From Anaerolineae bacterium (GTDB taxonomy: Bacteria > Chloroflexota > Anaerolineae > Aggregatilineales > Aggregatilineaceae): a stretch of DNA of 14,134 nucleotides. Shown in pieces: positions 1-6,051 of the stretch. How positions within the stretch are numbered: position 1 is the first letter of the stretch; every line of letters starts with the position of its first letter. Below the pieces are notes generated by a model that did no database searches, had not been told where the DNA came from, and saw nothing but the letters and a program-made list of their open reading frames with translations. The stretch spans positions 1-14,134 of the forward strand of contig JAGPFT010000019.1 of assembly GCA_018056405.1 (NCBI GenBank), given 5' to 3'. Made by a program: the position numbers and the translations under genes.

Positions 1-69
1 TTTTTTTCGAGAAGAAGCCGCCATACGAGCTCGGCCTCGGTCTCGGGGGCTGGGAGATGGGAATAAGAG

Positions 70-146
70 ACAGGGGGCAGCGAGGCCCGCGTCAGCGGGC
101 CGAGCGGGGGTGAGGTCCGTAGGGGCGTATGGCCATACGCCCCTAC
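70..146 (+). repeat. Composite repeat, copy 1: right half of GGTGAGGT element plus 28-bp palindrome
   Basis: Bases 70-117 match the right half of the ACCTCACCCCC...GGGGGTGAGGT repeat found elsewhere in the window (2839-2932, 3111-3208, 6205-6297). No left half is recognisable. It runs through GGTGAGGTCC straight into a perfect palindrome (119-146). The same junction occurs in the opposite orientation at 6052-6115, so the two parts appear to travel as a unit. It lies downstream of the peroxiredoxin gene and its terminator and codes for nothing. The remaining bases 1-69 hold only a T-run at the edge and GC-rich sequence in which I see no gene. Confidence 0.7.
119..146. repeat. 28-bp perfect palindrome (REP-like)
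   Basis: GTAGGGGCGTATGG followed by its exact reverse complement, centred at 132/133. An identical copy lies at 6052-6079. As RNA it could fold into a 12-bp or longer stem on either strand. Sequence identity over 28 bp between sites 6 kb apart marks it as a dispersed repeat. Confidence 0.85.
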
Positions 147-193
147 AGAGGCATTTCGCCAACAGTATCGCTCGCGGGGAAAGGGGCCGGGGG

Positions 194-231
194 ATAACAA
201 AATAGCGGGGCACTCGTCCTGAGCGCCCCGC
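194..231 (-). terminator. Rho-independent terminator of the peroxiredoxin gene
   Basis: Read on the minus strand, GCGGGGC-G-CTC (231-221), loop AGGAC, then GAG-T-GCCCCGC (215-205) form an 11-bp stem with one G-U pair. TATTTTGTTAT (204-194) follows at once. It lies 32 bp beyond the TGA stop of the peroxiredoxin, the expected place. Confidence 0.85.
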
Positions 232-262
232 CGTACCTTTTCACGCTGGGCATCAACGCCTG

Positions 263-871
263 TCAGCCGCCGATTTCCTTGCTCGGCTGCCAGACTTCCC
301 ACACCTTGCCGACGAGATTGGGGCCAGGCTTAAGAGTCGTTTTGCCCGGCACCCAGCCGGCGGGAGTCACTTCGCCGGTTGCGCGCACGTGTTGGTACGC
401 CTGCACCTGGCGGATCAATTCCTTGATGTTGCGGCCCACCGGCGGCGTCATCACTTCCATCGCCTGGATCACGCCATCCGGGTCAATCAAGAAGCGGCCC
501 CGGATGTCTGCGCCGGCGTCTTCATCGTACACACCGTAAATCTGCCCGATTCGCCCGCCGGAATCGGACAGCATCGGCCAGGGGACGCCGCCCTCGACCA
601 TCTTGGAGAGTTCCTGCTCTTGCCAAATCTTGTGGGTGAAGTGGCTGTCCGTGCTCACCGAGTAGACATGCACGTCTAGCGCCTGAAGCTGCTTGTAGTG
701 GACGGCAACTGCCGCCAATTCGGTCGGTCAGACAAAGGTGAAGTCACCGGGGTAGAAGCACAGCAGCGCCCAGTGCCCTTTGAGTTCGGACAGCTTGACC
801 AGCTTGAAGCCGCCCTGATGATAGGCCATCGCCTCGAAATCCGGGGCGGGTTTGCCAACACGTGCGATCAT
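263..871 (-). CDS. Selenocysteine-containing AhpC-type peroxiredoxin (UGA read as Sec48)
   Basis: A thiol/selenol peroxidase that reduces H2O2 and organic hydroperoxides in the cytoplasm; 202 residues. The frame is open on both sides of one TGA (730-728). Upstream it ends PGDFTFV, downstream it resumes PTEL, so the TGA sits on the peroxidatic residue of the FTFVCPTE signature (PxxxTxxC: Pro41, Thr45, position 48). Arg124 in DIRGRFLIDP is the likely conserved active-site arginine. A SECIS-like hairpin follows the TGA. Selenocysteine peroxiredoxins are established (PrxU of Eubacterium acidaminophilum). The C-terminal EVCPAGW-type motif reads EVTPAGW, so the resolving Cys is Thr169; the only Cys is Cys38. 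I chose ATG 871 because AAGGAGG lies 8 nt upstream and the fold begins there. An in-frame ATG at 979 also has AAGGAG, 6 nt upstream, and would add 36 Ala/Pro-rich residues. Gene callers will split or truncate this gene. The alternative is a TGC/TGT-to-TGA mutation or sequencing error. Confidence 0.85.
701..730 (-). promoter_or_regulatory. In-frame UGA plus SECIS-like hairpin for selenocysteine insertion
   Basis: On the minus strand the UGA is 730-728. After 11 nt (CCGACCGAAUU), GGCGGC pairs with GCCGUC (716-711 with 706-701; 6 bp, one G-U) around the tetraloop AGUU. Bacterial SECIS elements lie in the coding region just downstream of UGA and present a G-U in a small apical loop to SelB. The 11-nt spacing is the same as I recall for Escherichia coli fdhF. 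There is no obvious bulged U in the stem as in fdhF, and no clear lower stem. SelB recognition is inferred. Confidence 0.7.
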
Positions 872-879
872 ATGCGCTA

Positions 880-886
880 CCTCCTT
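880..886 (-). promoter_or_regulatory. Strong ribosome binding site AAGGAGG before ATG 871
   Basis: AAGGAGG with an 8-nt gap to ATG 871 is the strongest Shine-Dalgarno sequence I noticed in the window. It lies inside the frame opened by ATG 979, where it would encode part of SKEVAH. It supports the shorter peroxiredoxin start. The second site, AAGGAG at 991-986, serves ATG 979. Confidence 0.65.
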
Positions 887-1084
887 CGATGGTTCTGCGG
901 AACCTGCTGTCTCTGGTGCAGCCGGGGCGACCAGGGGGCCGCGCGCCGGTTGCGTGCACGAAACGGGTTGGTCGGCCATACGATACTCCTTCCTGTGCTA
1001 CCGTCCGTGCCGGATGCGGCTCCGGCGGGCCAGGTGTGGGGGATGGGGGTGCGACGTGGGGCGCTGATGCCATCCATACCTGCC

Positions 1085-1090
1085 AGTATA
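1085..1090 (-). promoter_or_regulatory. Candidate -10 box upstream of the peroxiredoxin
   Basis: TATACT on the minus strand in the context GCGCTATACTGGCAGG. No TTGACA-like hexamer lies 16-18 nt upstream. The start point would give a leader of about 100 nt to ATG 979, or about 200 nt to ATG 871. The same TATACTGGC string occurs upstream of glgB (8095-8103). Confidence 0.3.
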
Positions 1091-1262
1091 GCGCAAGTGG
1101 GCCGGGCGGTTAGTGGGCTTTCTCACCGAATAGGGAGGCTATTCGTCCCGACCGGGTGCTGGCGGGCCTCTCGGCATTCACAGGGGCCATCTGCCCCCTG
1201 GCGGCGGGCGCGCTGCCATCAGGCTCTTGCTGCGGGGGAGATATACGCCTCCTGTCGTACTG

Positions 1263-1283
1263 CCACCTGAGGTCTACAGGTGG
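1263..1283 (-). terminator. Hairpin overlapping the lpdA stop codon
   Basis: Arms 1263-1269 and 1277-1283 form a perfect 7-bp stem (CCACCTG / CAGGTGG) with a 7-nt loop that contains the TAG stop of lpdA. No T-run follows on the minus strand, so this is at best a weak or Rho-assisted terminator or an mRNA 3'-end stabiliser. Confidence 0.35.
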
Positions 1284-2677
1284 ATGAACTGCCCCTCCAA
1301 GCCGTGCGCCGCTTCCATCAGCGCCTCCGACAGCGTGGGGTGCGCGTGGACATTGCGGGCGATCTCGTGGGCGGTCAGCTCCCACTTCTGGGCCAGGGTC
1401 AGCTCTGGCAGCAGCTCGGTCACTTCGGGGCCGATCAGATGGCCGCCGAGGAGTTCGCCGTAGCGCCTGTCGTGAATCAGCTTGACGAAGCCAGCGCCCT
1501 CGCCCAGCCCTTGCGCTTTGCCGCTGGCCTGGAAGGGGAAACGGGCGACCTCAATCTCATAGCCGGCCTCGCGCGCCTGGGCCTCGGTGTAGCCAAAGCT
1601 GGCGACCTGCGGCTGGCAGTAGGTGCAGCGCGGCATCATGCGGTAGTCGAGGGTTGTCGTCTCCACGCCGGCGATGTTCTCGGCGGCGATGATGCCCATC
1701 GCACTGCCGACGTGAGCCAGCATCAGCTTGCCGGTCACGTCGCCAATGGCCCACACGCCGGGGATGTTGGTCGCCATGCGCTCGTCAATCTCGATGGCGC
1801 CGCGCTTGGAGATGGCCAGGTTTTTGAGAGCTTCCAGCCCGTAGCCCTCCAGGCGCGGCTTGAAGCCGGTGGCCATGATCGCCCACTCCGCCTCGAGGGT
1901 CTGGCTCTGGCCGTCCCTCTCGACGGTGACGCGCACGCCGGTGCCAGTCTCTTCCACTGACTTCATGGCCGTGCCGGTCATGAACCTGACGCCCAGGCGC
2001 TTGTACTGCTTCTCTAGCTCCGCAGAGACTTCTTCATCCTCGTTGGGCAGCAGGTGCGGCAGGTACTCGACCAGGGTCACATCCACGCCGTAGTTGTGCA
2101 TAATGTAGGCGAACTCAACGCCGATTGGCCCCGCCCCGACGATCACGGCGCTGGCGGGCAGCTTCTCGGACAGGATCGCTTCCAGATAGGTGATGACGTG
2201 CTCGGAGAGCGTCACGCCGGGCAGCAGGTTGACTTCGGAGCCGGTGGCGATGATCAGGTTCCTGGTTTTGAGCGTCTCGGTCCCGCCCTTGCTGAGCGCC
2301 ACACTCACCGTGGACTTGTCCTGGATGGTGCCCCAGCCCTCGTAGGTGTCAATCTTGTGCTTCTTGAGCAGGAAGCCGACGCCCTTGACCAGCCGGTTCG
2401 ATGCCTGGCGGCTGCGCTGGAAAGCGACGCTGTAATCCACCTCGACGCCCTGCCCGCCGTTGAAGCCGAATTCCTTCATGCGGTGCTGGACGATGTGGGC
2501 CAGCTCGGCATTGCGCAGCAGCGCCTTTGACGGGATGCAGCCCACATTGAGACACACCCCGCCCCACCATTCCTTCTCGACGATGGCGGTCTTCAATCCC
2601 AACTGGGCGCTGCGAATCGCGGCGACGTAGCCGCCAGGACCCGCCCCAAGCACCAGGACATCGTATTCGTTGGCCAT
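1274..2677 (-). CDS. lpdA: Dihydrolipoamide dehydrogenase (E3)
   Basis: A flavoprotein that reoxidises the dihydrolipoyl groups of 2-oxoacid dehydrogenase or glycine cleavage complexes with NAD+; 467 residues, normal for the family. It shows the FAD-binding GAGPGG (11-16), the redox disulfide in GGVCLNVGCIPSK (Cys42, Cys47), ATGSEVNLLPG (145-154), the NAD-binding GAGPIGVEFA (181-190), the second FAD motif IGDVTG (311-316), and the C-terminal HPTLSE with the catalytic pair His446-Glu451. The start ATG 2677 gives the canonical N-terminus, with GAAGGAG 11 nt upstream; 21 more residues read upstream lack family character. An additional CxxC, PRCTYCQPQVASFG (Cys351, Cys354), sits where many E3 enzymes have one Cys or none. 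No E2, E1 or lipoylation genes are next to it. The peroxiredoxin lies downstream on the same strand and a small CxxC protein lies divergently upstream. Confidence 0.95.
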   Translation of the reverse strand: MANEYDVLVLGAGPGGYVAAIRSAQLGLKTAIVEKEWWGGVCLNVGCIPSKALLRNAELAHIVQHRMKEFGFNGGQGVEVDYSVAFQRSRQASNRLVKGVGFLLKKHKIDTYEGWGTIQDKSTVSVALSKGGTETLKTRNLIIATGSEVNLLPGVTLSEHVITYLEAILSEKLPASAVIVGAGPIGVEFAYIMHNYGVDVTLVEYLPHLLPNEDEEVSAELEKQYKRLGVRFMTGTAMKSVEETGTGVRVTVERDGQSQTLEAEWAIMATGFKPRLEGYGLEALKNLAISKRGAIEIDERMATNIPGVWAIGDVTGKLMLAHVGSAMGIIAAENIAGVETTTLDYRMMPRCTYCQPQVASFGYTEAQAREAGYEIEVARFPFQASGKAQGLGEGAGFVKLIHDRRYGELLGGHLIGPEVTELLPELTLAQKWELTAHEIARNVHAHPTLSEALMEAAHGLEGQFIHL

Positions 2678-2838
2678 ATTGCAGTGCGCTCCTTCATGGT
2701 TCCGTTTGCGGTGAGAGGCCTGGCGCGCCCCGGCGCGCATTGCTCCCCGCCCCTATCTTGCCAGAGCTTAGCGCAAACGCATCGTTTCTGCCCGCAAGGG
2801 GCAGGGTAATCGCATCAAATCTCGGTGTGCAGAGCCTT

Positions 2839-2932
2839 ACCTCACCCCCTGGCCTCGCTACGCTCGGCTCTTCCCCCTCTCCATGCTGGAGAGGGGGCGG
2901 CGAGGCGTGCCAGCGCCGAGCGGGGGTGAGGT
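2839..2932. repeat. GGTGAGGT palindromic element, copy B (complete)
   Basis: A 94-bp element with 11-bp terminal inverted repeats ACCTCACCCCC (2839-2849) and GGGGGTGAGGT (2922-2932). The central stem is CCCCCTCTCC / GGAGAGGGGG around ATGCT. Between stem and ends lie GCCTCGC and GCTCGGC on the left, and GCGAGGC and GCCGAGC on the right. It is not coding. Size and ends fit a MITE or REP-type element; no transposase is in the window. Confidence 0.85.
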
Positions 2933-2950
2933 CTGTATTTCGGCGGAAAG

Positions 2951-2993
2951 CCCCTCCCCCTGGCCCCCTCCCCGGCAGAGCCAGAGAGGGGGA
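2951..2993. repeat. CCCCCTCTCC-type repeat fragment
   Basis: A C-rich stretch followed by GGCAGAGCCAGAGAGGGGG, the same core found at 14093-14112. It appears to be a fragment of, or the partner half to, the element at 3011-3064. Confidence 0.55.
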
Positions 2994-3010
2994 AGATGCG
3001 GCGTCTGCGA

Positions 3011-3064
3011 TCCAAGTCCCCCTCTCTAGCTCGGCTGGAGAGGGGGATTTAGGGGGAGAGGCCT
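3011..3064 (-). repeat. Second repeat family (AGGCCTCTCCCCCT...), copy 1
   Basis: Read on the minus strand it begins AGGCCTCTCCCCCT, continues AATCCCCCTCTCC, then a short variable loop and AGAGAGGGGGACTT. It aligns along its full length, with a few mismatches, to 14066-14119 on the plus strand, so the two copies are in opposite orientation 11 kb apart. Confidence 0.75.
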
Positions 3065-3110
3065 GTAGGGGGGACAGCAGCGTAAGAAGCATTGAGAGGG
3101 CGACCGATCA

Positions 3111-3208
3111 ACCTCACTCCCTGGCCTCGCTACGCTCGGCTCTTCCCCCTCTCCATACTGGAGAGGGGGCGGCGAGGCCCACGCCAGGGGGCCGAGCGGG
3201 GGTGAGGT
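3111..3208. repeat. GGTGAGGT palindromic element, copy D (complete)
   Basis: A 98-bp copy, closely matching 2839-2932, with ends ACCTCACTCCC and GGGGGTGAGGT, the CCCCCTCTCC / GGAGAGGGGG stem, and a slightly longer right arm (GCCCACGCCAGGGGGCCGAGC). It lies in the same orientation as copy B, with about 180 bp between them. Confidence 0.85.
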
Positions 3209-3384
3209 CAACCAGGGCGCAGCAGCGCACCCCTGATGCTCTCCTGGTAATCGGAACGGTCAGCGCGACGATGTAGCCTGGAAAACGGTTGGCTGTGTGG
3301 GGCAGCTTTGGGCGAGTTTGCCCATGTTCATACATTTTTCACAGCGGGGGGATTGAGCGTCGCGCAAAATAGTGATAAAGTGGT

Positions 3385-3393
3385 TGGTATAAT
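3385..3393 (+). promoter_or_regulatory. Extended -10 promoter TGGTATAAT
   Basis: TGG-TATAAT is a perfect extended -10 element (TGnTATAAT). No good -35 is needed or seen. Transcription would begin near 3400, giving a leader of about 20 nt to ATG 3420. It sits in an AT-richer island, in contrast to the GC-rich surroundings. Confidence 0.7.
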
Positions 3394-3419
3394 GGTGCGA
3401 AATGGTTAGGATGGGTGGG

Positions 3420-3773
3420 ATGTATACGCAAAATGAGCTGATGTTCCCTGGCCATGCGATCCCCAAGCTGCACAGCGCGCGCAGCGAGCAATGGGACGCA
3501 CTTATCGAGCGGCTCTCGACATTGCCGGAAGCCCATGAAGATGTGCTTGCCTTCATGCTCATGATGATCCGGCTGAACGGCTGCCTGCCGTGCGAGACCG
3601 ACAGCTACCGGGCCATGCGTGGCTGCGTGATGTGCACGCTGCAAACGCTGCGCCGCTTCAAGGAGCCGGACGAAACGCTGCTGCGTCTCTACGAGGAAGC
3701 GCGGCGCGACATGCGCCGCCATCTGCTGCTGATGCAGCCCGTGTCGCAGAGCGAGAGCATCGCTGCGCGTTAG
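3420..3773 (+). CDS. Small double-CxxC protein, possibly AhpD-like redox protein
   Basis: I do not recognise a named family. The 117-residue product is predicted helical and soluble, without signal peptide. Its core, RLNGCLPCETDSYRAMRGCVMC (about residues 51-72), carries two CxxC motifs 15 residues apart. They could bind a metal or form redox disulfides. The stretch NGCxxC...RAxxG after a hydrophobic helix recalls the AhpD/carboxymuconolactone decarboxylase motif (NGCxYCxxxH...A..G). However, the AhpD His four residues after the second Cys is Ser, and the AhpD Glu twelve residues before the first Cys is Leu, so the likeness is only suggestive. I chose ATG 3420 because AGGA lies 8 nt upstream; in-frame ATGs at 3402 and 3411 sit at or near the predicted transcription start. 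It is a single-gene transcript with its own promoter and terminator, divergent from lpdA. Confidence 0.8.
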   Translation: MYTQNELMFPGHAIPKLHSARSEQWDALIERLSTLPEAHEDVLAFMLMMIRLNGCLPCETDSYRAMRGCVMCTLQTLRRFKEPDETLLRLYEEARRDMRRHLLLMQPVSQSESIAAR

Positions 3774-3797
3774 CCCGCCCGTTGGCGGGTTTGTTTT
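3774..3797 (+). terminator. Rho-independent terminator after the CxxC gene
   Basis: CCCGCC (3774-3779), loop CGTT, GGCGGG (3784-3789), then TTTGTTTT. It begins directly after the TAG stop. A perfect 6-bp GC stem with a T-rich tail. Confidence 0.9.
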
Positions 3798-3802
3798 CCC
3801 CA

Positions 3803-3830
3803 GCGCCTGGCTGAACGTCCCGCCAGGCGC
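3803..3830. repeat. 9-bp inverted repeat
   Basis: GCGCCTGGC (3803-3811) and GCCAGGCGC (3822-3830), separated by 10 nt, form a perfect hairpin just beyond the terminator. No T-run follows on either strand. The role is unknown; it could back up termination. From 3831 to about 4020 I see no gene, RNA or further repeat. Confidence 0.5.
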
Positions 3831-4020
3831 GTAGTCGCGTGTGGCCCCGCCAGCGCCGATCGCAGCAGCGCACGCCTCCCCGCGCAGCCTCCAGGACCGC
3901 CGCGGGCCGCCTGCCCGGCCAAGAGCTGTGCCCGCACCGCGCCTTCTGATCCCCGCAGTGAAGCTCCCCGGCAAGCCCCAACCGATCACTCGCAGAGAGG
4001 GCGCATGGCAAGAGACAGGG

Positions 4021-4026
4021 TAGAAT
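4021..4026 (+). promoter_or_regulatory. Candidate -10 box of the propeller gene
   Basis: TAGAAT in the context CAGGGTAGAATCATC, 59 bp before ATG 4086. No recognisable -35. The GGGTAnAAT context recurs before the kinase gene (6407-6412). Confidence 0.35.
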
Positions 4027-4085
4027 CATCGCGCCGTGCTAAGATGAGGGGCGACGCCGACCCGCCCTGTGGAGGACGACATCCC

Positions 4086-6005
4086 ATGACCGCGCGCCTG
4101 TTCCGCTCCCTGACCCTGCTGATCGCTCTTTTCGCGCTGACGCTGGCCGCGCTGCCCGTTCCTGCCCTGGCCCAGACCGGCGAGCGTTACCAGAATCCTG
4201 CGCTGGGCATCGCCTTCGACCTGCCCGCCGGCTGGTTGGTGGACGCGCAGGAGCGCGCCTTGATCGCCGGCGCGCCGGGCGACGTGGCCCTGGTGCAGGC
4301 GGGCAGCCCGCCGCAAGGTCTGGTCGTGCGCGTGGTCTTCGGCACGTTCAGCGAGCTGGGCATCACCGACGCGAGCGAATTGACCGGCCTGCTCGACCGC
4401 CTGATCACTGGCGGGGCGGTGGCGACGGAGCCGCAGCGCATCACGTGGGGCAACGCCAGTGGCTACGAGGAGCAGGTCACGCAGCCCGCCGAAGGGTTGA
4501 CCATGTGCGTGGCGCTGCTGGCGATTGCCGGGGGGCGTGTCGCTGTCGTGCGCGGCATCGCGCCAACGCCCGTCTGGGAAGGCGGAGGGAGCGCGGCTTT
4601 TGACGCGCTGGCCGCGTCGCTGACTTTCTCGCTGCCGGAGCGCGACGCCAGCCTGGTCGAGGCGATCACCGCCTACGATGGCGGCGTGCTATGGCAGTTC
4701 GTCGCCCCGCAGCCGGAAGACGGGCGCGCCGTGCGGCTGGGCGGCCTTGTCTACGATATGTTCAACGTGATGTATATTGCTGCTGGGCCGGGCGGCGTGC
4801 TGACCCTGGAGATGAACAGCGGGCGGCAGATCAGCTTCCTGGGTCCCTGGCACGGCGCGGACTTCGCGGATGTCGCCATCGGGCCGGATATGAAGCTCTA
4901 CCTGGCAAACGCCGCCCCTGATACGCCGGGTGCGGTGATGGTTGTGGATCGCGCCGGCAACTGGGGGCGCGCCTGGGGCGCGCGCGGCGACGGCGATGGT
5001 GAGTTCGCACCGGGGATGCCGCAGACCATCGCCGTCACCCGCGCCGGCGAAGTGTGGACGGTTTCCGAAGGGCACGGCAGCGGCATCCGCGACCGGCTGT
5101 ACAAGTTCGATGCCGTTGGCAATTTGCTGCTGACCGCCGACCTGGCCGCCATCAACCCCGACCTGCGCGGTGCCCGTCTGGCCGTGAACGACGAGACCGA
5201 TGCGCTCTACGCCGTCGGCGGGGCCGGTGCGCTGACCGTCGTGGATTCGCAGGGCGCTCCGCTGGTCGTCAACCTGGCCCAGGAGATTCTGCACGACCTG
5301 ACCGTGCTGGACATCGCCATCGCTCCCGACGGCAACCTGGTGCTGGCTGTGGCCGCGCCAGGATTGGACGGCTTCGGCCTGCTGGAACTGAGCGTCGGCG
5401 GCAAGCTGCTGGATATGTTCGGCCTGCCCTACGACGAGGCGCGCGGCGGGCCGTACCTGCCTGGCGAATACCTGCGCCCCGGCGGGCTGGTCATGGGGCC
5501 GGACGGCACCGGTTACTGGACGGAGACTCACCCGCAGACGGACACCAACCAGGTGCAGCACTTCACCTTCAGTGGCGACGGGCTGCTGCCGCTGGGCGTG
5601 GAGATGGCCGCTGGAACCGGCGACGCAGGCGGGGCAGGGCTGGGCGCAGACCCGGCGCAGGGCGGCGGCGAGATCGCCTACGGGCAGACGGTACGCGGCG
5701 CGCTCAACAATCGCTACCCGTCCCATCAGTGGACGTTCACCGGTAGCGCGGGCGACCACGTGATCATCACCATGCGCGACGCCAGCGGCGCCAGTCTGCT
5801 CGATCCCCGCCTGGTGCTGCGCAACGCCGAGGGGCGCGAGATCGCCGCCAACGACGACGTGGGGGCAGTGCGCCCGGAGGGTCTGGCCGAGCGCGACGCG
5901 CTGATTGACTTCTTCCTGCCAACGACGGGCACCTTCACCATCGAGGCGGGGCGTTTCGGCGGGCGTGGTGACTACCTGCTGACCCTGGAGCGGGTGACGC
6001 CGTAG
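4086..6005 (+). CDS. Secreted beta-propeller protein with C-terminal PPC-like domain
   Basis: A 639-residue exported protein of unknown substrate. Residues 1-29 form a Sec signal peptide (Arg near the start, long Leu/Ala core, cleavage after ALPVPALA before Gln30). A first domain (about 35-185: RYQNPALGIAFDLPAGW...) resembles the PsbP/DUF1795-type fold seen in secreted bacterial proteins. A central region (about 200-500) has propeller-like strands, including GDGDGEFAPGMPQTIAV, close to the NHL-repeat consensus. The last 114 residues (GEIAYGQTVRGAL... to DYLLTLERVTP) match the bacterial pre-peptidase C-terminal pattern, a beta-sandwich often appended to secreted proteins. ATG 4086 has GGAGGA 9 nt upstream and starts directly at the signal peptide; the 27 codons upstream are not credible. 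No lipobox Cys and no C-terminal anchor, so it is probably released or loosely attached. Transcribed alone. Confidence 0.85.
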   Translation: MTARLFRSLTLLIALFALTLAALPVPALAQTGERYQNPALGIAFDLPAGWLVDAQERALIAGAPGDVALVQAGSPPQGLVVRVVFGTFSELGITDASELTGLLDRLITGGAVATEPQRITWGNASGYEEQVTQPAEGLTMCVALLAIAGGRVAVVRGIAPTPVWEGGGSAAFDALAASLTFSLPERDASLVEAITAYDGGVLWQFVAPQPEDGRAVRLGGLVYDMFNVMYIAAGPGGVLTLEMNSGRQISFLGPWHGADFADVAIGPDMKLYLANAAPDTPGAVMVVDRAGNWGRAWGARGDGDGEFAPGMPQTIAVTRAGEVWTVSEGHGSGIRDRLYKFDAVGNLLLTADLAAINPDLRGARLAVNDETDALYAVGGAGALTVVDSQGAPLVVNLAQEILHDLTVLDIAIAPDGNLVLAVAAPGLDGFGLLELSVGGKLLDMFGLPYDEARGGPYLPGEYLRPGGLVMGPDGTGYWTETHPQTDTNQVQHFTFSGDGLLPLGVEMAAGTGDAGGAGLGADPAQGGGEIAYGQTVRGALNNRYPSHQWTFTGSAGDHVIITMRDASGASLLDPRLVLRNAEGREIAANDDVGAVRPEGLAERDALIDFFLPTTGTFTIEAGRFGGRGDYLLTLERVTP

Positions 6006-6051
6006 GGCTGCTGCTCTGCTCAATGGTGCGGGCGGCTGGGGGCGTGCCTTC

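Larger units (their letters stand above)
872..1273. other. Intergenic region between lpdA and the peroxiredoxin gene
   Basis: About 400 bp hold the leader of the peroxiredoxin, including an in-frame upstream ATG (979) with its own AAGGAG, and a TATACT hexamer on the minus strand (1090-1085) that could be a -10 box without a good -35. The part from about 1090 to 1262 shows no open frame with coding character on either strand, and no RNA gene or repeat that I recognise. The long gap suggests the peroxiredoxin has its own promoter and is not simply co-transcribed with lpdA. Confidence 0.5.
2678..3384. other. Repeat-filled divergent intergenic region
   Basis: About 700 bp between divergent lpdA and the CxxC gene. 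Two copies of the ACCTCACCCCC...GGGGGTGAGGT element (2839-2932, 3111-3208) flank a second repeat family (2951-2993 and 3011-3064). A 6-bp hairpin (CTGCCC / GGGCAG, 2788-2804) lies on the lpdA side. The last 170 bp before 3385 are lower in GC and hold only the promoter of the plus-strand gene. The open frames here are translations of the repeats and resemble no protein. The lpdA promoter should be within about 150 bp of 2677, but I cannot place it. Confidence 0.6.

Noticed and set aside
263..979. Peroxiredoxin as a frameshifted or broken pseudogene
   Set aside because: There is no frame change: the two halves are in one frame, separated only by TGA at the catalytic position, and no other damage is seen. 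Simple mutation is kept only as the alternative.
698..1270. 190-codon plus-strand frame opposite the peroxiredoxin N-terminus
   Set aside because: Shadow of the peroxiredoxin and of the non-coding leader; no protein likeness.
2839..3208. CRISPR array
   Set aside because: The repeats are palindromic elements with few copies and irregular spacing; no short regular spacers and no cas genes.
2740..3276. Open frames between lpdA and the CxxC gene
   Set aside because: They are translations of the palindromic repeats.
3339..3989. 216-codon minus-strand frame over the CxxC gene
   Set aside because: It is antisense to a gene with clear promoter, ribosome site and terminator.
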